Shown: positions 1-8,835, counted from the first letter of the stretch. The stretch: DNA of 64,000 nucleotides from Apilactobacillus zhangqiuensis (GCF_019656215.1 NZ_BPLK01000005.1:62001-126000); one strand, 5' to 3'. Translations and numbers: made by a program. Notes: a model not told the origin generated them from the letters alone.

Positions 1-372
1 GAAGCTGCTAATAAGGTCGGTTTCCCAGAAGCTAGGATTCCACTAGCCAATGCGATTATTGAATTATGCCTATCACCAAAATCAAACACAGCAATGCGTG
101 CGATTGATGCGGCAATTGCTAAAATCCGTACCGGTAACTATGGTGATATCCCAGATCATTTAAAGGACAGTCACTACTCTGGTGCCAAGAAATTAGGTCA
201 TGGTGTTAATTATAAATACGCCCACGATTATCCAAACGACTGGGTTAAACAACAATACCTACCTACCAAGATTAAAAACGATACTTACTATCAACCAAAA
301 ACTAACGGTAAAATTGAAAGTACGTTTAAACAACAATACGAAAAACTACTTCACGCACAACGTGATAAATAG
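1..372 (+). CDS. rarA: Replication-associated recombination protein RarA (MgsA), C-terminal part
   Basis: The window opens inside this gene; only about 123 C-terminal codons are visible, so the AAA+ ATPase core is not seen. The visible part matches the helical C-terminal domain of RarA/MgsA, an ATPase acting at stalled replication forks: a VGFPEARIPLANA-type stretch, then SPKSNTA, then a Tyr/Lys-rich tail with QQYLP. The frame is open from base 1 and ends in TAG at 370-372. The downstream gene's ribosome site (AGGAG) overlaps this stop, so the two are probably co-transcribed. Family call is fairly sure; domain details upstream are outside the window. Confidence 0.85.
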   Translation, partial: EAANKVGFPEARIPLANAIIELCLSPKSNTAMRAIDAAIAKIRTGNYGDIPDHLKDSHYSGAKKLGHGVNYKYAHDYPNDWVKQQYLPTKIKNDTYYQPKTNGKIESTFKQQYEKLLHAQRDK

Positions 373-381
373 GAGTTTCCC

Positions 382-666
382 ATGTTAATTAGAATTCTAG
401 TATTATTAGCGACAATTGTATTATTTATGATTGGTCGTTTCCTTTTAAACCATACCGATAAGCCTTTTATGATGCTTCATCCCGAAAATAATAAAGGATT
501 AGGTAAAATCGTTAAGTTCTTTGGAATTGTCTTTTGCATTCTAGCTGTCTTTTCAGCAATCGCAATTTTCATTCCAAATATCTTTTTCGTTACAACTATT
601 ATGGTAATAAGTTGTATAATATTATTGGTGATGGAGTTAATGTTACTTACATTCCTTACCAAGTAA
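382..666 (+). CDS. Small membrane protein of unknown function
   Basis: A 94-residue protein with one N-terminal hydrophobic segment (about residues 3-21) and two more in the second half (about 45-67 and 70-92), separated by a short basic and polar stretch containing HPENNKG. AGGAG lies 6-7 bases before the ATG and overlaps the stop of rarA, which points to translational coupling. No catalytic motif is visible. It sits between rarA and a universal stress protein gene. I do not recognise the family. Confidence 0.6.
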   Translation: MLIRILVLLATIVLFMIGRFLLNHTDKPFMMLHPENNKGLGKIVKFFGIVFCILAVFSAIAIFIPNIFFVTTIMVISCIILLVMELMLLTFLTK

Positions 667-686
667 ATAGTTTGAGGTGAAAGAAT

Positions 687-1148
687 ATGTTACAAGATTA
701 CAGTCAAATTATGATTCCAATCGATGGTTCAAAAAACTCAAAGCTGGCATTCAACAAATCAATTGAAGTTGCAAAACACAATGATGCTGACTTACACATC
801 GTTCACGTAATCGATACGCGATCATTCACTAACCTAGCTAATTTCGACTCATCAATGTTAGATGACGTTACTAGCCGTGTTAAAAGCTCACTAGAAAAAT
901 ACTTAAAGAAAGCCCAAGATGCTGGAATTAAGAATGTTGATTACACAATCGAATACGGAGCTCCTAAATCAATTATCTCAAGAGATTTAGTTGATCGTTT
1001 CGATACTGATTTAATCATCATCGGTGCCAACGGACAAAGTGCTGCTGAACGTTTATTAATCGGTTCAGTTGCTTCATACGTAACTCGTGTAGCAGAATGT
1101 GATGTCTTAATTGTAAAATCAGACTTAGACAACAAAGTAGAAAAATAA
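687..1148 (+). CDS. Universal stress protein, UspA family
   Basis: A 153-residue single-domain Usp. The N-terminal strand MIPIDGS (residues 9-15) is typical. The ATP-binding signature G-2x-G-9x-G-S is intact: G113, G116, then G126-S127. It is therefore likely an ATP-binding Usp acting in the cytoplasm under stress; the exact role is unknown. GAGGTG precedes the ATG at good spacing. It ends just before a strong bidirectional terminator shared with the convergent regulator gene. Confidence 0.9.
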   Translation: MLQDYSQIMIPIDGSKNSKLAFNKSIEVAKHNDADLHIVHVIDTRSFTNLANFDSSMLDDVTSRVKSSLEKYLKKAQDAGIKNVDYTIEYGAPKSIISRDLVDRFDTDLIIIGANGQSAAERLLIGSVASYVTRVAECDVLIVKSDLDNKVEK

Positions 1149-1151
1149 ACA

Positions 1152-1185
1152 AAAAAGACCTGGAAATGATTCCAGGTCTTTTTTT
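1152..1185. terminator. Bidirectional intrinsic terminator
   Basis: A-run, GACCTGGAA stem with a three-base loop, mirrored stem and T-run. It lies between convergent usp and the regulator gene and can serve both. Confidence 0.9.
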
Positions 1186-2002
1186 ATTCTACCGTCCAAT
1201 CATCATTGACTGATAATGGATTGTTCTCACTTAAAAACTGTTTCCAGTATTCGAATACTCCATTGGGTTGATTCAGCTTTTCAAATTTAATATCAATCCC
1301 CTTACTTTCGATGCCAACAATACTTCTATAGAAGGCGCGACATGATATCTTCTTTAAATAACTAGAATCACCCGTTAGGTTTAGCGTTGTACAGATTGAA
1401 TCAAGTTCGCGGTACAAGATTAAGAATTGCATATCCTCAATGTCTGAACTACTCATTTGCTTAGTCATTTCGATTGTTTCAACCACATATTGATAAGCAA
1501 TGGAGAATTTTCTCATTGCAAAATAATCAATCGCAAGCATTCCCATGATGACCATTCTCTGCATACTAATCTCATTCTTGTCGTAAAAATTATAGTTCAG
1601 TCTCTGGAGTTCATCCACAGAAACACTATAATTTTTCTTACTGAGTTGAACTGCAGCATGAATGATTTGGAAATACTTAATGTCTTCTTTATCTTCCAAG
1701 TCATCTTCATACTTATCCAGTTTCGACTGAATCTCGTCTGGAATGCATAAAGCTGCACAAAATGGAATACTATTGATTTCGTAACTGGCCACTTTCTTCT
1801 CGTTTTCAATTACCTTATCAATATCTAGTAACAATATCTTACAAATGTTTTTGACAACATATAGACTAATTTGGTGGTCGTAACTGCCATTTTCAATTTG
1901 ACAAATTACTGGTTGTGTACAAGCTACTCGTTTAGCTAATTGGCATTGAGTTATGTTTAAACTTTTACGTCGCTTCTTAATTAAAGTGCCGTTAATATTC
2001 AT
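1184..2002 (-). CDS. XRE-type helix-turn-helix regulator with long helical C-terminal domain
   Basis: A 272-residue protein. Residues 1-60 form an XRE helix-turn-helix (IKKRRKSLNITQCQLAKRV, then QPVICQIENGSYD). The remaining ~210 residues are predicted helical without an enzyme motif. The architecture resembles Rgg/RNPP-type peptide-sensing regulators, but that is inference from size and layout only. I chose the ATG at 2002 because AAAGGA lies seven bases upstream. A GTG at 2026 would add eight residues and overlap the stop of tag, but has no comparable ribosome site. It is downstream of tag in the same direction and probably in the same transcript. Confidence 0.7.
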   Translation of the reverse strand: MNINGTLIKKRRKSLNITQCQLAKRVACTQPVICQIENGSYDHQISLYVVKNICKILLLDIDKVIENEKKVASYEINSIPFCAALCIPDEIQSKLDKYEDDLEDKEDIKYFQIIHAAVQLSKKNYSVSVDELQRLNYNFYDKNEISMQRMVIMGMLAIDYFAMRKFSIAYQYVVETIEMTKQMSSSDIEDMQFLILYRELDSICTTLNLTGDSSYLKKISCRAFYRSIVGIESKGIDIKFEKLNQPNGVFEYWKQFLSENNPLSVNDDWTVE

Positions 2003-2022
2003 TCTAAAATCCTTTCTTTTAA

Positions 2023-2577
2023 TCACGCTTTAAAACTATCATTTAATTCTTTATGTCTGAAACAATCTAATTCATGATCATTAATCACCCCTACTGATTG
2101 TATATATGAATAGAGTGTTGTTGGTCCGACACGTTTAAATCCAGCATCTTTAAATCTTTTTACATATGGCTTAATGAATTCTTTGATGTCATCCTTATTG
2201 TTGTCGTTTAGTCCATCCATTTGCGTAAAATCAAATGGTTCCCATGTTAAATGAACTAAGTCGATATTCATACAAGCCTTAGCATTTTGAATTGTGGCAA
2301 CTATCTTCGCCCTATTTCGAATAATTCCTTCGTCATTCATCAATTTATCAACATCTTCATCGTTAAAACGACTGATTTTATCCACGTCAAAATTAGCAAA
2401 GTCTTCTCTAAACGCTTCTCTTTTACGTAAGACCGTTGCCCAAGATAGTCCGGCTTGAAATATCTCCAATGTTAAACATTCAAACAATTCAGATACTTTC
2501 TGCTTTGGAACTCCCCATTCCTTATCGTGATAAACTAACATATCGGTGCTATCGCTAGCCCATACACATCTTTTCAT
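2023..2577 (-). CDS. tag: DNA-3-methyladenine glycosylase I
   Basis: A 184-residue cytoplasmic base-excision repair enzyme that removes 3-methyladenine. The zinc site of the family is complete: C4, H17 (in YHDKEWG), H168 and C172 (HELDC). The catalytic-pocket glutamate is E38 in LTLEIFQAGLSW. Length fits E. coli Tag. It is followed almost without a gap by the helix-turn-helix regulator, so the pair may be an operon. Call is secure. Confidence 0.93.
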   Translation of the reverse strand: MKRCVWASDSTDMLVYHDKEWGVPKQKVSELFECLTLEIFQAGLSWATVLRKREAFREDFANFDVDKISRFNDEDVDKLMNDEGIIRNRAKIVATIQNAKACMNIDLVHLTWEPFDFTQMDGLNDNNKDDIKEFIKPYVKRFKDAGFKRVGPTTLYSYIQSVGVINDHELDCFRHKELNDSFKA

Positions 2578-2676
2578 ATTTCATAATTCCTTTCGGTGAT
2601 TTTCACTCTATTACATACGTATAAAAACACAAACTTTTTTGGTTAATTTAATACTTTCTTAAACAATTTTCCTACA

Positions 2677-2711
2677 AAAAAAGAGATAATCCAAAGGATT
2701 ACCTCTTTTTT
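2677..2711 (-). terminator. Intrinsic terminator of ddl
   Basis: AAGAG-TAATCC / GGATTA-CTCTT stem with a three-base loop and T-runs on both sides, directly after the ddl stop. Confidence 0.85.
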
Positions 2712-2715
2712 CATA

Positions 2716-3816
2716 TTATGATAATGGTTTGAAATCGTGAATAATGTTGTTTCGACGATCAAATTCTTTGTAAGCTAGGTCGATTAATCTATCAATTAGT
2801 TCAGTGTAACTGATACCTGAAGCTTCCCATAGTTGTGGGTATAGACTAATGTTAGTGAAACCAGGTAATGTATTAACTTCTCCTAGATAAGGAACACCTT
2901 CCTTAGATACCAAGAAGTCAATACGAGCTAGTCCCTTTAGACCTAATGCCTTGTATCCGCGTAGTGCTAAGTCAGTAATTTCGTCTGATAGTGATTCTGG
3001 AATATCAACTGGAATATCAAACTTAACTTGGCTAGCGTCAACGAACTTGTTGTCATAAGTGTAGAATTTGTCTTCCTTAGGAACACGAATGGCACCAACT
3101 TGAGAAGCAATTGGTTTTTCATTACCTAAGATTGAGATTTCTAATTCTTCTGGACCGTTGATTGCTTGTTCAGCTAGGATCTTGTAATCGTATCTGAATG
3201 CATCCTTTAGTCCGTCTTCAAACTCTTGTTCGTTTGTTACCTTGTGAATACCAACTGATGAACCTTGGTTGGCAGGCTTCAAGAAGATTACGTCACCGAA
3301 TTCTGCTTGTAGTTTAGCGTATGAGAATTGGTCCTTGTTGTCAGGAGTAATTAAGTGGTAGTTTGTGTTTCTAACTCCTGCTAGGTTTAACATCTTCTTA
3401 GTAATGTCTTTATCAAAGCCCATTGCTGATTCCAAGATACCACTACCAACGTATGGCTTATGTAGTAATCTTAGTAGACCTTGGATAGTACCATCTTCAC
3501 CCAAGTTACCGTGAACGATTGGGAAGAACACGTCAATATCCTTAGTCTTTGATAAGTTTTTAATTGGGGCCAATGGATCTGAGAAGTCTAAGTTCTTAAC
3601 AGCTTCTTCAACCACAGCATCTTCAGGTTCACCATCAAACACACGGTGTGATGATTCATTATCTAAGATAATTCCTGTCTTAGTAATTAAGAATAAGCTA
3701 ATATCGTACTTATCTTTATCCATCGCATCATAAATGTTATGAGCTGAACGTTTTGAAACATCATGTTCTGATGAATCTCCACCGAAAAGTAATGCTAAAT
3801 GAGTCTTTTTCATCAT
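2716..3816 (-). CDS. ddl: D-alanine--D-alanine ligase family (D-Lac type)
   Basis: ATP-grasp ligase making the terminal depsipeptide or dipeptide of peptidoglycan precursors. Family marks include LLFGGDSSEHDVS at the N-terminus, the HGNLGEDGT loop, the KPANQGSSVGI ATP-grasp segment and GEVNTLPGFT near the C-terminus. The omega-loop reads DNKF, so Phe258 (numbered from this start) replaces the Tyr of classical D-Ala-D-Ala ligases. This is the substitution known from Leuconostoc and vancomycin-resistant lactobacilli, which make D-Ala-D-Lac. The ATG at 3816 was chosen because AGGACGG lies six bases upstream; a second ATG follows at once (3813). Single-gene unit with its own terminator. Confidence 0.92.
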   Translation of the reverse strand: MMKKTHLALLFGGDSSEHDVSKRSAHNIYDAMDKDKYDISLFLITKTGIILDNESSHRVFDGEPEDAVVEEAVKNLDFSDPLAPIKNLSKTKDIDVFFPIVHGNLGEDGTIQGLLRLLHKPYVGSGILESAMGFDKDITKKMLNLAGVRNTNYHLITPDNKDQFSYAKLQAEFGDVIFLKPANQGSSVGIHKVTNEQEFEDGLKDAFRYDYKILAEQAINGPEELEISILGNEKPIASQVGAIRVPKEDKFYTYDNKFVDASQVKFDIPVDIPESLSDEITDLALRGYKALGLKGLARIDFLVSKEGVPYLGEVNTLPGFTNISLYPQLWEASGISYTELIDRLIDLAYKEFDRRNNIIHDFKPLS

Positions 3817-3887
3817 TTTATACCGTCCTATCAATAATTCTTTGAAACTACATTATAACATGGTTTTGCAGATTAAAGAATTCTTTT

Positions 3888-4658
3888 TTATCTTTTTACT
3901 TGTTCTAATTTGGTGAATAATAAATTAAATCCTGCTGCAATAATAGATAAGATAATAAAAACTCCGATCAACGCAAATGGCTTAGAATGGTATCTATCAA
4001 CGCCAAAAATAAAGTTTAAAATTGCTTCACCATTGATTCGAGCATAAAATTTACTGATTATTTTCTGTGAGCCGTATTGGGTTAACAGATTGGTAAAGAA
4101 GATATAGAAAACCACACCAATTGAGTAAAAGATTGATTTACCAATTCTGTTCATTAATGATGCAATGGTCCCAAAAGTATTCATGGCAATGAATATAAAT
4201 ACTAATACTACATAGTCTGTGATAAACATAAAAATAGATTGTAAAAACATATTACTAAAAGCTTTGCCAAATAATTGGTAATACGCATATGTTTGTTCAT
4301 GACCCATCATAACATTCAATAGGCCTAAAAATACGTTAACGACATTAACAAGGAAAGCCGCTTTGATGATAAAAATCATCTTAGCCTTCCAAAATGTCTT
4401 ACGAGAAACCCCGTTTTGTAATGCAACTTGAAATCTATGGTAATTAAAACTAATTCCTAACATCGTCACTAAGGTGATTAGATAAGGTGATAGTACAAAG
4501 GTTTCCTTCAAATCTTCTTTAATAGTTGCAGCGGTTGAGGCAGTATTTGCGTCTGTTAGCAATGCAAACAAAATATAAACAATGGCAACAATTATTCCGT
4601 ACCAAATAAATGGAATAAAGTCATGGAGATATTGCTTAGCTAGTGCTTTTTTCTTCAT
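3888..4658 (-). CDS. ABC transporter membrane subunit of a YtrA-type cassette
   Basis: A 256-residue hydrophobic protein with about six membrane segments and a basic N-terminus (MKKKALAKQYL). Its ATG overlaps the stop of the ATPase gene by one base (TAATG), so translation is coupled. With the ATPase and the GntR regulator upstream it forms a three-gene GntR/ABC cassette of the type induced by cell-envelope stress in Firmicutes. The substrate is unknown; sequence divergence of the permease prevents a closer call. Confidence 0.7.
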   Translation of the reverse strand: MKKKALAKQYLHDFIPFIWYGIIVAIVYILFALLTDANTASTAATIKEDLKETFVLSPYLITLVTMLGISFNYHRFQVALQNGVSRKTFWKAKMIFIIKAAFLVNVVNVFLGLLNVMMGHEQTYAYYQLFGKAFSNMFLQSIFMFITDYVVLVFIFIAMNTFGTIASLMNRIGKSIFYSIGVVFYIFFTNLLTQYGSQKIISKFYARINGEAILNFIFGVDRYHSKPFALIGVFIILSIIAAGFNLLFTKLEQVKR

Positions 4659-5524
4659 TACTTTTCACCCCTATCCATAATGTATACTAGTAGTTTTTGT
4701 AATTTCATTTGTTCAATATCCACAGATGCTGGCACTTCTCTTTGTGGTAATTGATCCATAAAGTGAACAGTCTTGTATCTACCCAGTTGTTCTTCTTCTA
4801 AGGCACTTATTCCTTGAAGGTAGGCATCAACATCTTCAGCAGGTCCTGAAATACTGTAAGACTTGGATGCGATTTTCTCTAAGTTTTCGTTCATCTTGAT
4901 TACACCATCTTGAAGCAAGATAACGTCACTAATAATCCGGTCAATTTCATCAATAATGTGAGTTGAAATCACAAAAGTTCTCGGATTTTCACTGTAGGTT
5001 TCAATTAAGTTACGTTGAAATACTTCACGATTTCTAGCATCCAAACCTAATGTAGGTTCATCTAATAGGACAAACTTACAAGGTACACATAGTGAAATAA
5101 TGATTTTAACGATCGACTGGTATCCGGTAGATAACTTATTAAGCTTTTGATTAACATCTAGCTTAAATTCCTTAACTAGTTTCTCCTGTAGTTCAACGTC
5201 ATAATCTTCGTACATGGATTCAACGAAGGAAAAGATTTGTCTAACCTTATCCTTCTTTGGATACATATTATCTTGGTTCATGTAATAGATTTCGCTTAAT
5301 GCTTCATCATTTTCATGAACATTTTCACCATCAAAAAGAATTTCACCGGCTGATGGTCGATTGTAATCGGCAATCATACTCATTAATGTTGATTTACCGG
5401 CTCCGTTTTCACCGAATAATCCGTAAATTTCGTTTTCTTCTAGCGTAAAATTAACTTCATTTAATAGAGGTTTCTTTGAAAATTTGAAACGTTTAGCTAA
5501 GTGTCTAACTTCAATCTTGCTCAT
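4658..5524 (-). CDS. ABC transporter ATP-binding protein of a YtrA-type cassette
   Basis: A 288-residue ATPase with Walker A GENGAGKST (residues 38-46), a divergent signature LSTGYQS in place of LSGGQ, Walker B FVLLDEPTLGLD and the switch histidine in ISTHIIDEID. The C-terminal ~80 residues are a poorly conserved extension. It overlaps the upstream GntR gene by 14 bases and the downstream permease by one base, a tight operon. It energises the neighbouring membrane subunit. Substrate unknown. Confidence 0.85.
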   Translation of the reverse strand: MSKIEVRHLAKRFKFSKKPLLNEVNFTLEENEIYGLFGENGAGKSTLMSMIADYNRPSAGEILFDGENVHENDEALSEIYYMNQDNMYPKKDKVRQIFSFVESMYEDYDVELQEKLVKEFKLDVNQKLNKLSTGYQSIVKIIISLCVPCKFVLLDEPTLGLDARNREVFQRNLIETYSENPRTFVISTHIIDEIDRIISDVILLQDGVIKMNENLEKIASKSYSISGPAEDVDAYLQGISALEEEQLGRYKTVHFMDQLPQREVPASVDIEQMKLQKLLVYIMDRGEK

Positions 5525-5888
5525 TGTCGTACCCTCTCTTCACTAGTGTCAAAATATCGTCTTCAGATAGATGCAATTTCTTTGATTCATTGATTAAATT
5601 CAAAATGTAATCATTGTAGAAATGTTCCTGTCTTCGTTTAATAATTATCTCCTGAGATCCTTGCTTCACAAAGGTCCCACGCCCACGACGCTTTTCTAAC
5701 AAATCATTATTAACCAACATGTTCATCCCCTTAAGAACTGTTGCTGGATTAATCTTAAATTGCTTTGAAATTTCTGTCGTTGACGGAATCTGCGCACCCT
5801 CTTGGAAAGCACCAGTAAAGATTGCATCCTCTAGTTGAGTGGCAACCTGAATAAAAATGGGCTCTGGACTATTAAAGTCAAATTGCAT
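5511..5888 (-). CDS. GntR-family regulator, YtrA subfamily
   Basis: A 125-residue protein consisting of the winged helix (FIQVATQLEDAIFTGAFQEG, STTEISKQFKINPATVLKG, KRRGRGTFV) and a short C-terminal tail, the layout of the YtrA subgroup. Such proteins repress the ABC cassette encoded with them. I start at the ATG at 5888, which has AGGCGG eight bases upstream; a GTG nine bases earlier is too close to that site. First gene of the cassette. Confidence 0.87.
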   Translation of the reverse strand: MQFDFNSPEPIFIQVATQLEDAIFTGAFQEGAQIPSTTEISKQFKINPATVLKGMNMLVNNDLLEKRRGRGTFVKQGSQEIIIKRRQEHFYNDYILNLINESKKLHLSEDDILTLVKRGYDNEQD

Positions 5889-5962
5889 CCTTTTCACCGC
5901 CTATCTTTGGTTAATTACTTATGTAACTAACTATAAAGTTTAAACTAAAAAAAGTCAATAAA

Positions 5963-5986
5963 AAAAAGCGTCTCAAACGCTTTTTT
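5963..5986 (-). terminator. Intrinsic terminator of metNIQ
   Basis: AAAAAGCGT / ACGCTTTTT hairpin with a short loop, immediately after the metQ stop. Confidence 0.85.
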
Positions 5987-5987
5987 A

Positions 5988-6812
5988 TTAGTAGTTCTTA
6001 GCTGGTAGCACAGAACCTTTGTAATGTTTTTTAATCCATTCTTGAGTTGATTTAGATTGCAAAACCTTAACCAATTCTTTGATGTCTTTTCTGTTTTGAT
6101 CACCATTTCTAACGGCAACAATGTTGAAGTATGGTGAGTTCTTTTCAGGTTTTTGTAAAGCAATTGCTTGCTTATCTGGTTGTAAACCGCCTTGAACTGC
6201 GTAATTAGAGTTAATTGCCACAGCATCACCTTCACCGTTGTTGTAAATCAATGGCATAATCTTTGGTTCATATCCAGTTTGGAATACCAAATGTTTTGGA
6301 TTATAAGCGATATCACTGAAGTTAGCTTGAGTGATGTTAACACCCTTCTTAATCTTAATTAATCCATTTTGTTGGAATAATTGAAGAATACGACCATAAT
6401 CAGGTGCATTACTACTTACTAGGATGTGAGCACCATTTTTAAGGTCTGAGAGCTTTTTATACTTCTTGGAGTAAATACCAATAGGTTCCAAATGAACGGC
6501 CCCTACATTAACTAAATTGCCATTATATTCCTTGTTCCATTGATCTAAGAACGCTGGAGTTTGGAAGTAATTAGCATCTAATTGTTTTCCAGCTAACGCA
6601 CGGTTAGGTAACACGTAGTCTTGGAAAGTAACGATATCTAACTTAATGCCCTTTTTTCTAAGTTCAGGTTCGATATGGCGAAGAATTTGTGCATGGGGAA
6701 TATTAGAAGCCCCGATTCGAATTGTATTCTTTGCCTTGTAGTTACCAGGACCTAGTAATAGTAAAACGATGAATAAAACAACGATTCCACCAAAGGATAA
6801 AAGTTTTTTCAT
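5988..6812 (-). CDS. metQ: Methionine ABC transporter substrate-binding protein (MetQ/NlpA)
   Basis: A 274-residue NlpA-family binding protein, last gene of metN-metI-metQ. After an N-terminal hydrophobic stretch (about residues 5-21) come the family segments TIRIGASNIPHAQIL and ANYFQTPAFL. It should bind methionine outside the cell and deliver it to MetI. Unusually there is no lipobox: the hydrophobic segment runs into LLLLGPGNYKAKN with no cysteine, and the protein has none at all. It is therefore probably held by an uncleaved N-terminal anchor or secreted, not lipidated. Function is supported by the operon and its methionine T-box. Confidence 0.9.
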   Translation of the reverse strand: MKKLLSFGGIVVLFIVLLLLGPGNYKAKNTIRIGASNIPHAQILRHIEPELRKKGIKLDIVTFQDYVLPNRALAGKQLDANYFQTPAFLDQWNKEYNGNLVNVGAVHLEPIGIYSKKYKKLSDLKNGAHILVSSNAPDYGRILQLFQQNGLIKIKKGVNITQANFSDIAYNPKHLVFQTGYEPKIMPLIYNNGEGDAVAINSNYAVQGGLQPDKQAIALQKPEKNSPYFNIVAVRNGDQNRKDIKELVKVLQSKSTQEWIKKHYKGSVLPAKNY

Positions 6813-6825
6813 TTTAATATCCCCC

Positions 6826-7518
6826 TTATAGTGTACGTTTGTCGATTTTCTTAACTAGTAAGTCTCCAACTGTTTGAACGATTAGAACAATAATTAAAAT
6901 AATAACGGTTGCCACTAAAGTAACAGTGTTGTTATTTGATTGGAAACCATCCAAGTATGCTAGGTAACCTAGACCACCAGAACCAATAGCACCAGCCATT
7001 GCAGTGTATGAAATCAATGAAATAGCAGTAACAGTTGCTCCGGCAATCAATGCTGGTGTACTTTCTGGAAGTAATACCTTAAAGATAACATCCCAGTTAG
7101 TACCACCCATTGATTTAACAGCTTCAATTACACCATCATCAACTTCTCTAAAGTTAGCTTCAACCATTCTTGCGTAGAATGGAGCAGCTGAGATAACTAG
7201 TGATGGAATAGCTGCCTTAGGTCCAATAATGGTACCTACAAGGTCCTTAGTGAATGGTAATAGCAACACGATCAAGATAATGAATGGAATTGATCTGAAT
7301 ACATTTACGAAGAATGAAACGATCCAGTTAATAACCTTCCAGCCAAAACCAGACTTGTTACGACTTTCAAATAATAATAGTCCTAAAATAATTCCTAATA
7401 CAGCAACAATAATCATTGATAAAGCAGTCATCCAAACTGTTTCCCATGTTGCTTGTCTCATTGCACTCCAATTAACGTTATTGAATTGGAAGTATGATTG
7501 AATTCCTTGATTAGCCAC
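6826..7518 (-). CDS. metI: Methionine ABC transporter permease MetI
   Basis: A 230-residue permease with five or more membrane segments and the binding-protein-dependent transport signature around GATVTAISLISYTAMAGAIG. The start is GTG at 7518, overlapping the end of metN by eight bases, with AGAGGTG at proper spacing. It forms the membrane channel of MetNIQ. Length and operon position are normal. Confidence 0.92.
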   Translation of the reverse strand: MANQGIQSYFQFNNVNWSAMRQATWETVWMTALSMIIVAVLGIILGLLLFESRNKSGFGWKVINWIVSFFVNVFRSIPFIILIVLLLPFTKDLVGTIIGPKAAIPSLVISAAPFYARMVEANFREVDDGVIEAVKSMGGTNWDVIFKVLLPESTPALIAGATVTAISLISYTAMAGAIGSGGLGYLAYLDGFQSNNNTVTLVATVIILIIVLIVQTVGDLLVKKIDKRTL

Positions 7519-8545
7519 GGTTAATCACCTCTGCTTCCACGTTTACTGATTTCAAGTATTCAACAGCCTTGTTTTGGTCTTCGGTAGTTCCTAATAGTTG
7601 TAAGATTAGTGAACCGATTGAACCGCCTTGTGTTTGATGAATACTTCCTTCAATGATGTTTAATTCTAATGAATCAAATTCGCGAATCATTTGGGATACA
7701 ACTGGTTGTTGTGATTGAGTACCCTTAAAGGTTAACTTAATCACCATCCCATTTGGATAGTTCTTAATGATTTCGTCAACGGTCATGTTTAAGTCCTTAG
7801 CATTTGGATTGTCATCTTCGTTAACGAAACGTTTAGTGATTTCTTGTTGAGGATTTTGGAAAATGTCGTAGACATTACCTGATTCAACAACTTGACCATC
7901 TTGCATAACGGCAACTTTTGAAGCTGTCTTTCTAATGGCATGCATTTCGTGAGTAATCAAAAGAATAGTTAGGTTTAACTTCTTGTTGATTTCTAGTAAT
8001 AAGTCCAAAATTTCATCTGTTGTTTGTGGATCTAGCGCACTAGTAGCTTCATCAGAAATAAGAATTTCTGGGTCATTAGCCAATGCTCTGGCGATACCAA
8101 CACGTTGTTTTTGTCCACCAGATAGTTCTGAAGGATAGTCGTTTTCACGACCCTTTAAACCAACTAAATCAATTAGCTTTTCAGCTTTTTGATGGCGTTG
8201 TTCTTTAGCAACACCAGCAATTTCTAGTGGCAATTCAATGTTTTCTTGAATGGTTCTAGACCATAGTAAGTTAAAGTGTTGGAAAATCATACCAACCTTC
8301 TTACGTTGTGATCTTAATTCCTTGCTACTTAATTTCGCAATATCCTTACCATTAATTTCGATAGAACCAGAAGTTGGGGCTTCTAGACCATCTAACATTC
8401 TAACAAGTGTTGATTTACCGGCACCAGAGTATCCGATGATACCAAAGATTTCACCGTCGTTAATTTCTAAATTAACGTCTTTAACAGCTGTTAGAATGCT
8501 TTTCTCAAGTTTGTACTTCTTGTTAACATTCTTAAATCTAATCAA
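7511..8545 (-). CDS. metN: Methionine ABC transporter ATP-binding protein MetN
   Basis: A 344-residue ATPase with Walker A GYSGAGKST, Q-loop, signature LSGGQKQRVGIARAL, Walker B EILISDEATSALD and the H-loop ITHEM. The last ~80 residues form the NIL domain of MetN, which senses methionine in E. coli. I start at a TTG (8545) because GAGGAG lies seven bases upstream; the more upstream TTG in frame has no ribosome site. First gene of metNIQ, preceded by a methionine T-box. Confidence 0.92.
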   Translation of the reverse strand: MIRFKNVNKKYKLEKSILTAVKDVNLEINDGEIFGIIGYSGAGKSTLVRMLDGLEAPTSGSIEINGKDIAKLSSKELRSQRKKVGMIFQHFNLLWSRTIQENIELPLEIAGVAKEQRHQKAEKLIDLVGLKGRENDYPSELSGGQKQRVGIARALANDPEILISDEATSALDPQTTDEILDLLLEINKKLNLTILLITHEMHAIRKTASKVAVMQDGQVVESGNVYDIFQNPQQEITKRFVNEDDNPNAKDLNMTVDEIIKNYPNGMVIKLTFKGTQSQQPVVSQMIREFDSLELNIIEGSIHQTQGGSIGSLILQLLGTTEDQNKAVEYLKSVNVEAEVINRG

Positions 8546-8573
8546 ACTGTTTCTCCTCACTTTCAAATAAAAA

Positions 8574-8835
8574 AAGCCTTCCGCACCTACTGACTTAACA
8601 GTAAAGGACGAAAAGCTCGTGTTACCACCTTTTATTCACCATTGCCTCACGACAATAGCCTCATAAGTATCTTTAATACTTCAGCAATATAACGTTTGCC
8701 AAACGATGTTAGTTTATACCAATTTTTTCTAACTGATTATTTATCAAGACCATATTCGGTAACTACAAATAACTCTTTTTCACCAACCGAGCTCTCTGTG
8801 ATATTCATTAATTACTTACTCATCTTATAATCAAA
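8574..8835 (-). promoter_or_regulatory. T-box riboswitch, methionine specifier (metNIQ leader)
   Basis: Read on the minus strand, this leader shows a Stem I region with AGAGAGCTCGGTTGGTG, the specifier segment GAATATGGTC with ATG (Met) at 8753-8751, the T-box core AGGTGGTAACACG near 8620-8632, and then a terminator hairpin ending in a T-run just before metN. Uncharged tRNA-Met would stabilise the antiterminator and allow metNIQ transcription. The specifier agrees with the function of the downstream transporter. Confidence 0.93.
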
